Positions 24,817 through 35,040 of a stretch of DNA of 64,000 nt are shown here, piece by piece. The position numbers and the translations under genes are program-made. The notes under the pieces were generated by a model, which worked only from the letters and a program-made list of their open reading frames with translations, was not told where the DNA came from and did no database searches. Every line of letters starts with the position of its first letter. Positions within the stretch are counted from its first letter, which is position 1. Source of the DNA: Gossypium raimondii. Taxonomy: Eukaryota > Streptophyta > Magnoliopsida > Malvales > Malvaceae. The DNA lies in assembly GCF_025698545.1 (NCBI RefSeq), contig NC_068571.1, positions 46,967,733 to 47,031,732 of the forward strand, read 5' to 3'.

Positions 24817-24954
24817 GTTGTGATTAATTGTTGTTAGCTTTTAACTTTTGAAATTAATATAACTTTGAAAAATAACTAAAATTATTTTGACATGTTTAAG
24901 GGTTGAGATTTATTCTCATTTGTTCCTGATGGTTCTTATTAAAAAAAATTATTA

Positions 24955-25275
24955 TAATTGTCTTTCTATATTAAGAGTCAGATTGTTTTTTACCGGCCCC
25001 CTCTATTTAAAAGAGGGTAAATTAATCTTTGTATCTTAAATTAAAGAGTAAATTGGTTTTCTGTTAAAAAATTCATTCATTTCTACTGTTAAAAACTAGC
25101 CTTATATATCTGTGTGATGTACACATGGCATACCGTGTGTCATTGTTTGGGTATTCTATCAGCCACACCAGTTTTTAACAATAGAAATAAATAAAAATTT
25201 TAACAGAAATGACCACTTTACTCTTTGATCTAATGTACAGAAATTAATTTACATTTTTTAAAGTAAATGAAGGGT
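24955..25275. repeat. Foldback element, family F2
   Basis: Arms CATTTCTACTGTTAAAAACTAG and CCAGTTTTTAACAATAGAAA oppose each other. The left end 'tattaagagtcagattg' matches the F2 copy in PCO intron 1. Confidence 0.6.
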
Positions 25276-25339
25276 GGGTTTCTTTGATCTAATGTACAGA
25301 AATTAATTTACATTTTTTAAAGTAAATGAAGGGTGGGTT
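25222..25339. repeat. Perfect 59-bp tandem duplication
   Basis: A 59-bp block starting TCTTTGATCTAATGTACAG is repeated head to tail (25222-25280 and 25281-25339) with no visible difference, so it is recent. It lies about 410 bp upstream of the tetraspanin ATG. Confidence 0.85.
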
Positions 25340-25752
25340 TGGATGGACGATTGTGTACGGTGTGGTGTATTTAGCTTATTTTTTGTCTCAAGCTATAGTA
25401 TTGCTATAGTATCTAATGTCACCGTCACCACTATTTTTATACTAACCATGAGTAAATGTACCGCCCATTCAAATCCACTCGAGCTAAAATAGAATTTAGC
25501 TTGTAATACATAGACAACCTCTATAGTATTGCGACCCATATTCATATTTGGATTATTTTTTTTATATAGGGTTCTGATTTTTTTTATTGAATTTTTTTAA
25601 CCATTAAGCATATGAGTCGTTGGTAACAAACAATTACCCAAAAACTGTTTTACTTTCTATAATTTTTCATCATAAAATGTAAACAAAAGAATTGTTCAAA
25701 GAAAAATAAAAATTATTGGGTTTTTTTTTCGCCCCCAAAAAAAAACCCAATA

Positions 25753-27756
25753 ATGGTTCGTATTAGCAACGCCATTTTCAATTGTATAAACTTCATTCCC
25801 TTGGTTTTAGGCTTAATCGCCGTCGTCGTTTCCATTTACTTCAGCCGTAACGACAGCACCGTTTGTGAAACCTCCGCTCGAAACCCATTGTTAATCATCG
25901 GAATAATATCGGTGTTTGTAGCAGTACTAGCCTTGATTGGTTCTTGTACCAAAAATGGGTCAATTTTCTTGACGATTTATTCGGTTTTGTTGATTTTAAT
26001 CATTTTGGCATTGTTTTGTTTAACGTTCTTCGCATTGATCGTGTCGAACAAGGAGTTGGCGAAGAGGATAGCCGGAAAGGGAGTGGGATCGGTGCGGTTG
26101 AAGGATTATTCACGGTGGCTGAAGAAGAATTATTTGGATGCGCAGCATTGGGAAAAAGTACGGAGTTGTTTGAGTGAATCCAATATTTGCAGTTCTCTTC
26201 ATAGTGAAAAAGCAATTTTTAAATTAGGGTTCATCAAGCAAAAGTTTTCTATGATACAGGTGATTTCTTTTTCTTTATCATTTTTGGTAAAAACGCATTT
26301 TAATTTCAATATTGAAAAATTTGATTTCCTTTTTTAAAATTTGAAGTAATATAATCGTGTCAAACATCAAATTCAATCGTTCATATAATTATAAATTTAG
26401 TTTTAATGTTTTTATAGCGGATTCTTTTTTCTTTTAAATTCTTGGTAAAAACACCTTTTAAGTCCCTCAGAATTTTAATATTGAGTACATCAATCTCTTT
26501 AGAAAAAATAACAAAGCAATTTAATCTTTAAAATCTCCCAAAAAGAAATAATGTAGCAAATTGGTCCTTATGAATTTCTATGATACATGTGATTTTTAAA
26601 ACCTTTTATCATCTTCAAAATTTTTGGTAAAAATAGCTTTTCGGTCTCTTTTAATTTTGGTATTGAATAAATTGGTCCCTTTAGAAAAATTGAAACAATT
26701 TAATTCTTATCAATTTCAAAAGTAATCATTTTTCTATCAGTTGTTCATAATTTTGATTGATATGTGTATGTATTTTGCATAAATGTTGCAAGGTAAATTT
26801 ATTAACTTAATATCGATTGACATAACTTGTAAACATTGAGGGTTAAATTTATTTTTACTAATAAAAATATGTACAGTTGATGAAAATATTAATTATTCAA
26901 CTTGAAATTGAGAAGGATTAAATTGCTTTGATTTTAAGAGGGTCAAAGAGTTTTTTAATCGAAACTCTTATTTCTTAGGTTAAAATGCTATTACTCCGTA
27001 TAATTCTGTAGAATTTGAGATTTAGTCTATGTACTTTAAAAGTTAAAATTTTAATCTTCTTATATTTTAATTTAAAATCCTAGTTCAATCATATTATCGT
27101 TGTTGGTAATTTTGTTAAAACTTGCCAATCATATGACACTTTACATGAAAGCAACTTAATCAACATGCCCAATTCATAATTTTCTTTTTACAAAATACTT
27201 ACTATTTGGATGACTGAATTGAAATTGTTAAATCAAAACAGTTAAATAGCTTAATTTTTAAGTTTTCTGTTACAAGGACTAACTCTCAAATGTTGTTAAA
27301 ATATATAGACTAACACCATAATTTTTTTTGTCCCATATGAAACAATTAAAGTTGTTGTCAAGTTTAGGGTGATAAATCCTTTTAATTCTTTTATTTCAGT
27401 CTGGTTGTTGCAAGCCACCCATGTATTGCAAGTACGAAAAGAAAAATGCAACATTTTGGGAGATGCCGAAATCGGGACCGGACGTGCCCGACATCGACTG
27501 CTTGACATGGAGCAACGACAAGGAGAAGCTCTGCTACAACTGCAAGTCTTGTAAGGGCGGGTTTTTAGTTGACATTAAGAAACAATGGCGGTTTATGGCC
27601 ATCGTTAACCTAGTCATCCTCGTACTTATCCTCATCATCTTCAACATCGGATGCAGTGTTCGCCGACGAAAAGAGCCTAAATCCGACTTTGCACCAAAAT
27701 ATCTGCCACCTCAGATTCCGCCAGATTACATTCCGCCACCACAAACTATGGTATAA
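25753..27756 (+). CDS. Tetraspanin (plant TET family), two exons
   Basis: Exons 25753-26259 and 27400-27756 join at a phase-0 GT-AG intron into 287 residues. There are four hydrophobic segments: about residues 8-30, 45-66, 72-98 and near the C-terminus (FMAIVNLVILVLILIIFNIG). The large extracellular loop lies between segments 3 and 4 and carries the plant tetraspanin signature SGCCKPP right at the splice junction, plus further Cys pairs (CYNCKSC) for disulfides. NPLLIIG in segment 2 and a short basic tail ending in Pro-rich PPQIPPDYIPPP are visible. Tetraspanins organise plasma-membrane microdomains and mark plant extracellular vesicles; this one resembles the TET8/TET9 group (from memory). 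The intron hosts two foldback elements. A damaged paralogue with the same intron position lies 4.5 kb downstream. Confidence 0.93.
26440..26965. repeat. Foldback element, family F3, in the tetraspanin intron
   Basis: The left arm 'tttttggtaaaaatagctttt' (near 26630, with a partial duplicate near 26448) opposes the right arm 'ttgagaaggattaaattgc' near 26910. Interior phrases 'aaacattgagggttaaattt' and 'actaataaaaatatgtacag' match the F3 copy in the CAS intron. Confidence 0.55.
26975..27335. repeat. Foldback element, family F1, in the tetraspanin intron
   Basis: The left end TAGGTTAAAATGCTATTACTCC and the right end 'atatagactaacaccataat' are imperfect reverse complements, and 'gaatttgagatttagtc' opposes 'ggactaactctcaaat'. 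Same family as 652-1149. Confidence 0.55.
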
Positions 27757-28869
27757 AACATTTTATCGACGGCTTAAATTAGGAAAGAAATTGAATCTAC
27801 GTGTGTAAATCACAATTACGAACATAATGAATATTATTATTACCGTCAATTGTGACAAAGAGCTTAAACTTTAAAATAGGGAGTGAAATATTTATGCTCG
27901 CTATTTTACGGAATAAACACATTATCATAGGTTTAGCTCAGGTGACACATTTAGGGTTTGTATATACACTTGCCGTAAATGGGAAATTTTAGTTTTAATT
28001 CATTCCATTTCTTATATTTAGTACTCCTATATTCTCATTTTCACAGTTACTTCTAGCAATGTTTAATAAATTATTCAACCTATAAAAGTAATTCAACCGT
28101 ACGTTTTCATAGTCTTCTCTCATGCTAATTATGCACTCACTCCCACCACATAATAATCTTCAATTTCTGAAAAACCCAAAGATAAAATCTCAAAAGAGAA
28201 AGGAAATCAAAACAACCCTCTCGGGAAATTTAGGCATCGACAATAAGGCTTGGTGCTTTGTTGTTGTTGATCAAAAATCGCATATGTAAATATACATATC
28301 GTTCCAAATAGTATAAAATATCGATTTCAAAGAGATCTATTACTAATCAAAACAATCAATAGTAAAACCTTAAAATTACAATTTCATCCAATGCGCGTTA
28401 ACTAATCGATCCATCTCTATACCTTTTGTGTGTGTGAATGTTTCAAATCTAGCAATTAAGCCAAATCAAATTACACGGAGTGAAACGTTATTGAAAAAGG
28501 TCTCACACAATTGCCTTTCAATCCATCTCTCCACTAATGCATGACAAAACTTAGGTAAAGGTCCATAAGACTTTATTCAGCTTCTAAGGTATGGATGAAG
28601 AGTAAATTTAAGCTTAAACTTTAAGCACTTATTACTTATGGATCGAATATAAGTTAGAAGTATCGTTCCCCCACTTCTGCATATTAAGCGCTCAACTTAT
28701 GTTCAACTCTACCTTTTACCGCTCACTTCCTTATCTCTCCATTCCTTAAAGACAAAACATGATATAAAGGTAACATAATTAACATGGAACTCCATAAAAC
28801 AACTAAATAGAAGTACTTAACTAAAGAAACAATGAAGCACCTCACCTTTGGATTTTTTTTTTCCAATGC
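27757..28869. other. Tetraspanin 3' region and unclassified DNA
   Basis: The first about 250 bp is probably 3' UTR. About 28150-28860 is less AT-biased and resembles LTR or internal retrotransposon DNA ('aatgcgcgttaactaatcgatcc'), but no family, LTR pair or coding domain could be supported. Confidence 0.35.
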
Positions 28870-29112
28870 TCGTTCGGTTAAACTTAAATATTTATATTGA
28901 TTTTATGAATGATATTATGTAGTTATTCTATTTTTGAAAATGAAATATTGTTAAAGTTATAAAATTTGAATTGAATATTGGGATTAAATGGAACGCGGGA
29001 TATGAGTACATTCAACATTCAATGAATTGATGGCTTTGGAGGAAAATGACTGCAAATTACCCAAGTAAAATGAGGTTCAACATTTGTTGTGAACTTTCGT
29101 GTTTACTTTCCG

Positions 29113-29276
29113 TTTAGCTCTCACGAGCTTCTGTTTAACTCATATGAGTTTCTGTTCAACTCTATTGAGCTTCTGTTTAACCCTTATGGGTTTCTGTTCA
29201 GCTCTTACGAGCTTCCGTTCAACCTTTATGGGTTTTTGTTTAGCTTTCATGAGCTTCTGTTCAGCTTTCGGGCTTC
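29113..29276. repeat. 21-bp tandem array, seven full units plus a partial eighth
   Basis: Units of exactly 21 bp start at 29113, 29134, 29155, 29176, 29197, 29218, 29239 and 29260. Most hold a 14-bp dyad of the form NNNNN-4-NNNNN: AGCTC..GAGCT, AACTC..GAGTT, AACCC..GGGTT. Arm changes are paired between units. Confidence 0.85.
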
Positions 29277-29997
29277 TAAAAAACGATGTACTCTTATCCG
29301 TAAGTCATTCTTCGATTTGGGAAAGACTCGGTAAGGTGATTTATGTATTGAAATTGAAAGACATATTACTTATTGTTGGTATTGATTTGAAATAAGTGTA
29401 TTCATCATTTGAAGTTGTGATTGGCAGGAAGTTTACATTGAATGATTTTATTTAATTGATTTGCTATAGTAGGTTCGGTAAGATTTACGTTTAACCCATC
29501 GAACTTACTAAGCTTTATTAAGCTTACTTGTGTCGTTTAATTTCTTTGTAGATTATCGTGAGGTCGGGAGATCGGATCAGCACATTAAGTCACACTATCC
29601 AACTAATTCCGGTAGTTTTTGAAGCGTTCAATATGGTTTATATGGTATGTACAGGGATTGATGTAGAATAGATCAAGTTGGGTTGAATAGATGTTATGAG
29701 TGATGTTTTGTTCACATAATCAACTTAGATATCTATATATATAGTTTGGTTGGGAAATGAAGTAAATAGTGATGTGGATGTGAATGAGATATGCTTATAA
29801 ATATTTAATTAGTAAAACTTGTTAAATGGACTAAAAGGGTAAGTTTGAGTATTTAGGGTATATGTGATGATATATTGTATATAATACTTGATTTTGGCCT
29901 GTTTTGAATGCTTTGTTATAGTATATTTATGTTTAAAATGTTATGCCTAGGTTGATACCTACATGGGTGAGAAATATGGCCTTAAAATGGCCTATTT

Positions 29998-30312
29998 TCG
30001 TTCACACGGGTAGAGACACGGGCGTGTATCTCAGCCGTGTACGACACACGGCTAAGCACATGGGTGTGTGGTCTGGCCGTGTGTCCCCTGCATCATTAAA
30101 ATTGAGAAACAAAATGCCCAGGTATTTTCACACGTCCTAGCAAACGGACATGTGGCTTGGCCGTGTGACCCAAGTCAGTAAGCACTGTAATTTGGACACG
30201 GGTTGGGACACGGCCGTGTGCCCCTATTTCGAATGCCCACACAGCCTGAGACACGGGCATGTCTCTTAACCGAGTGAGCCACACGGCCTGGCCACACGGG
30301 CGTGTGTCCACT
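29998..30312. repeat. Clustered inverted half-sites CACACGG / CCGTGTG
   Basis: At least ten half-sites or near-matches occur in about 310 bp, in both orientations, for example GACACGGGCGTGT, GACACGGCCGTGTG and CACACGGGCGTGTGTCC. The GC content is far above the surrounding DNA. Confidence 0.75.
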
Positions 30313-30549
30313 GCTCCATTGAAAATTTTTGATATTTTCTAAAAAATTCTTTGAGTTTCCGATTTAGTCCCAATTTATTTCTAATGCGTATTTTGGGCTT
30401 CAATGGCTCATATAAGGGACAATATGAGTGATTATGATTAGTTTCTAATATAAATGTTAAATGGTATGAAATGTTTGCATTTGATCTGAAAAGTTTGGTA
30501 ATGCTTAGTAACCCTATTCCGGTGATGGATTAGGGTTAGGGGTGTTACA

Positions 30550-32285
30550 AGTACTGAGGTATTCATATATGTATAGTTAGCTTGAAAGGCACAAACAATC
30601 TAAATAATACTTAAATCATTCCTTCAACTAAGTTTCATACAATTTCAATGACATTTACACCCACGTGTAATTACTCATTAGCAAACCATTAGATTTAAAT
30701 ACATGCTCAAAATTGTAGGACAATCAATTGCAAGAAAATATCACAGAATTTGCATCATGCAAAATTATCTTTTAATCCGAAAGTATTGAGGCATGGTGTA
30801 TCATCATCAACTAATATTAAACAATCTCTTTTTTTTACTAAATATGCAAACTAACTAAAAACCAAACAACACAACTAGAAACCCAAAAATATGCCTAAAA
30901 TGACGGTTGTATCTTTTCCTTAAACTTAAATAACACATTGTTCTCGATGTGAGAGAGACACGACCATAAAAAGAAAATTCAAAAATAAATATCACAACTG
31001 AAAGTACAAAAGAGAAGGGAAAGGACCTCCCCTAATCATCAACAGAGACCTCATCCTCGTGAGGAAGCAAGCGACCATCGGGTCCAAAAGAAGATGGATT
31101 TAGAGTGGGGAAAGTAGCCATATCCTCTCCCACTACACGAGCCAAACGGTTGTTTCTCACATGGTTGTTGGAGGTTTCATCGTGGCTCCCCTGTCGACGA
31201 TGGTCGATGTTGCTTGGTGGTGCTCGTGTGGCGGCTGTAACGGGCTAGCTGCTGGAGTCAACTGGCTGCTGCTAAGGGAACAAAGGCAAACGACATTGGC
31301 AACTTAGATGAAAAGTTAAGGCACAGTTTAATCGGATTTTTGGGTTTTTTTAGTAATAATAAATAAATAAATAAATAAACTAACCTAACCTAACTATTAA
31401 ACTAAAATATAGAAACGATAACTATATATATTAATATTTAAAATTTTATAATTATAAATATATAAATCTAATTAGAATAAAACCCTAGAGTAAATAAAAT
31501 AAAATAATATAAATTGAATTGAATTGTCACAAGTCACTCCCTTATTAGTTGTTGTGCCCGCTCCTATGCGTGTTAGAAAATATGGACATCACATATATAA
31601 TAAGAGTAATTACATGTTATATATTATTTACTATCATAAAATGTTAGCCCAAATTAAGAGTGATCTAATTTGGTTAAGGTTTATTGAGCATTAGTTGTAA
31701 AATAAAGTATGGGACAAATATGTGTAGATACTCTAGTAACTAATTTTAATTAATGATGAACTGATCGAAATTAGGTTAATGTACAAAAGTTATATATTAG
31801 GATTATGGTCCCCAAATTAATATAACTTCAAATAACCATAATTATAAAATAATCAGTCTAAAATATTTTTATATTGAAATCAATATTCCGAATCGAGCCC
31901 TCCGAATGTCAAATCCGCATCCTAAACCTTATAGGTTATCTGAAAAAAAAGAAAATAATGAAGAACTATAGAAGTTCAGTGTGAGTTCCATCACATGACA
32001 ACCAAAGCAACCCATAAACATATTAATTACTCAAAATTGTAAATTCTAAATAGAATAAAATAAAATAAATCATATTTTAAAGTAAGCGGAAAATTCTAAA
32101 TTTACAATTCAATTACTCAAAATCCAACCGTATTGATGCCACTACTACACGCACAAAGCCCACCAATAATTACACTAAAAAACGAAACCGCTTTATTTTC
32201 AAAACGTAAACACTGTTACATAAAAAAGCTGCAAGTCTTTTGCTTTGATTTCTCTTAGAAATAATAATAATTAAAAAAACCAATA
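30550..32285. other. Intergenic, no supportable gene
   Basis: About 31020-31310 is GC-richer and reads like an eroded retrotransposon internal region ('cctcatcctcgtgaggaagc', 'ggttgttggaggtttcatcg'), without a convincing frame. The rest to 32285 is AT-rich. The last about 100 bp is presumably leader of the second tetraspanin. Confidence 0.4.
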
Positions 32286-33571
32286 ATGGTTCGTGTTAGT
32301 AATTCCATTGTCGTGTTTGTGAACACCATGTTATTGTTACTAGGATTAATTTCCTTGTTTCTCGGGATTTATTTCGTCATCGTCAACAACGGCAGCAACA
32401 GCAGTAGCCATTGCCGGAAAGTTTTAACAAATCCATTGCTGATACTTGGTGGGTTCTTAGCCACAGTTTCTTTGTTGGGTTAATCGGTTCATTGTTTAAG
32501 AACAGCTGTTTCATATGTTCGTTTACTTGGGTGTCATGTTACTGTGCCTCATCGGTTTCACTGTCTTCGTGTTCTTGATCACCAACAATGACGCTGGGAA
32601 AGTGTTTTCAGAGAAAGAATTTTTCGTTAAGGAACGTAAAACAATGGATTTCTCGCACTGGTTACAAAATCATTTCGTTAATGATAAGAATCGGAATCGG
32701 ATTAAGAGTTGTTTGATTGATGCTAGGGTTTGTACCGGTGGAAGAAATGCTAATGGAGTTAATTATAAAGCTTTGGTTTTTTTCAAAAAGACCTTCCCTC
32801 TCCCTGCAATACAGGTACATACATACACATATATGTTTGTTGAGTGCGAGTGTTTGCTTTGGAGTGTTTTAACTCTCAATAGAGATTTCGTTTTCGGAGT
32901 GTATATGCTATGTTTTAATTTGGATTTTCTCCCAACTTCACAAGAAGCTTTCGATGGATTCATGAAGTTTAATAGGAATGTCTTGATCCACCTAAGAAAT
33001 ATTTTTAAGGTAAGCAAGTGTTTTTACCCACCAAAGCCAAATGATAAAAACATTTTTTTGATGAATCGAAACATTTTCACTAAATTTCGTGGACCTATCC
33101 AAGACTCTCTGTGAAGTCAAAAGATAAAATTTTAAAATTAAAATCGAAGATAAACCCTGAAAATAATACCTCTGTTGAGGGTCTCAGACACTCTAAAGTA
33201 GACACTACCTCCAACAATGTTCTTATTCTGCGTTGGTTATTTGATTTGTGAATCCTCACTTAGGGTGGGTGCTGCAATCCACCAAGTTCATGTGGGTTCA
33301 AACCAAAGAATACAACATTTTGGGAAGTACCGAAATCTGGTGCAGCCACATCGGACCCTGACTGCAAAACATGGAGCAACAACCCACGGGAGTTATGCTG
33401 TGATTGTAACTCATGCAATAGTGGGATACTAGCCAACTTGAGGAAGGAATGGAGGTCATTAGCTTTCATCAATATAATTCTAGTTGTTTTCCTCCTCTTC
33501 GTTTATTCTATTGGTTGCTGTGCCAGGAGAGGCAATCACAAAACTAACAATAAATATATCAGGGGCTTTGC

Positions 33572-33611
<40 letters not shown>

Positions 33612-33686
33612 GTAATTACAATTTTAGTCACTGATCATGTTCTTGAATTTGTCTGTTGCCTTTTGAAAAGATTTTGGATGATTTGA
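32286..33686 (+). pseudogene. Second tetraspanin copy, frame broken
   Basis: Clearly a paralogue of 25753-27756: start MVRVSNSIVVFVNTMLLLLG, NPLLILGG in segment 2, a loop ending PAIQ at a GT donor (exon 1 ends 32814), and GGCCNPPSSC at the start of exon 2 (acceptor AG at 33262-33263), the same intron position as the intact copy. Exon 2 is open through SWSNN-like TWSNNPRELCCDCNSC and the last membrane segment (FINIILVVFLLFVYSIG). In exon 1 the frame is lost between segments 2 and 3: the reading frame ends just after TVSLLG, a short stretch (LIGSLFKNSCF) is in another frame, and the rest (MFVYLGVMLL onwards) is in a third, so there are at least two small indels within about 40 bp. Beyond the last Cys-rich tail the frame runs into a TTA microsatellite giving poly-Leu. 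Damage is light, so loss looks recent; an unusual splice or assembly error is the alternative. Confidence 0.8.
33573..33610. repeat. (TTA)n microsatellite
   Basis: About twelve TTA units, just after the tetraspanin-like tail; it encodes the Leu run at the end of the broken copy. Confidence 0.85.
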
Positions 33687-34516
33687 GATTCATCCACCCG
33701 TGTTATTTATCGTTTCTGAATCAATACGTTCTGAATGGAGTAATTTTACTTTTTTGTGAAAATTGGATGCAGAGCGAGTGAATTTCCTTTTCCTTTTTTT
33801 CGGATAATTGGTATAGGGTTATTATTATGATTGTTTGCGTGACATTCACCCACTCCGATATATGAAATTATCAATTTATCTTTATATATACAAACTATTA
33901 ACACGGTAAAAATGTAATAATGTAATATAAAAAATCATATGTTTTATGTTTAAATAATTTTTAAAAGTTATGTTTAAATAATTACTTCACTTTTAAAATA
34001 TTAAAAATATTAAAGATAAATAGTAAAATTTAAATGGGAGAGAGGTTGGACGATGATGAATGTATCTAATATCCTTAGATAGTAATTTTCAAAATTATAT
34101 ATTAATAGTGGAGACGAGCGTTCCAACAATATAGTGGTGATGGATTTAGCAATATTCGCCTCCGTTCTACTCTATTACTATCTCTAAAAAAGGTACATTG
34201 CACTCTCAAAAAAAAAACTTAGATTTAAACCATAAAAATAATAGTTAGTAATGAAAATCATAAATCTCAAAAAATTAAATTAAATTTATAAAATCATCAA
34301 ACCCACATAGAAAATACCTTAATTTTTAAAAATAATCCTAATGACTAATAAGTGTCTCTTTGCTAGGATATTGCGACTTGGCGTGTAAACTAACCGTGTT
34401 TAAGATGAATTAGTGGTAGCTAAGAAACTATATACTCGGTTTATTTCGGGTTTAAAAAAAAAAAACCCCATATCTTTCGTCAAGGGAGAAGCTAAAGTTA
34501 TTTTTTTGCTAGCTTC

Positions 34517-34559
<43 letters not shown>

Positions 34560-35040
34560 TTCTCTTGAAAAATAGCATTAAATGTGTTTGGTCTCTTTCA
34601 TTATTTTTAAGATTTAATGTTCAATTAACTTAATTTATAATTTTTGAGAGTGTTAAAATTTATTTTATTCGAAAAGTATGAACTTTTTTTCGACTGGGTT
34701 CAAGTACGAAAATTAATAAATAAATTTAATTAATCTTGAACTCGAATAGCTTGATTATATCTCGAACCAAGTTTGAACTTAAAAATTAATGTTCGATCAA
34801 GCTTGAGTCAAGTTCCGAACTTCGAATTTCAAGCCGAGCTTGAACTTAATAGTATTTGAACTCAAATTAGCTCGATTGCACCTGATTTACGTATTTTTAG
34901 GAAAAGATGAACATTAATGAAAGAATTAGAAGAGATTATTCCAAGAAAAAGATGTGATCTAAGCAAACAATGCACATTCATATTTCAATTTCTCTTTGTG
35001 CATTCATAATATACCTTCCCATGATTCAATCAACAAATAA
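33687..35040. other. Intergenic between the tetraspanin copy and CAS
   Basis: AT-rich, with a (TA)n run and, at about 34650-34890, a worn repeat rich in 'agctcgatt' and 'cgagcttgaac' phrases related to those at 5460 and 61300. No gene. Confidence 0.4.
34522..34556. repeat. (TA)n microsatellite
   Basis: About 17 uninterrupted TA units. Confidence 0.85.

Larger units (their letters stand above)
28870..30549 (+). mobile_element. Gypsy-like LTR remnant ending TTAGGGTTAGGGGTGTTACA
   Basis: The right end is the canonical LTR terminus; the matching TGTAACA start is not visible, so the left side is missing or unrecognisable. It contains a 21-bp palindromic tandem array (29113-29276) and a GC-rich array of CACACGG/CCGTGTG half-sites (about 29998-30312). 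There is no PBS or pol. Small ORFs inside are by-products of the repeats. Confidence 0.65.

Noticed and set aside
29089-29395. Plus-strand ORFs with repeated 7-residue units
   Set aside because: The 21-bp array is a multiple of three and keeps several frames open; the repeats explain the ORFs.
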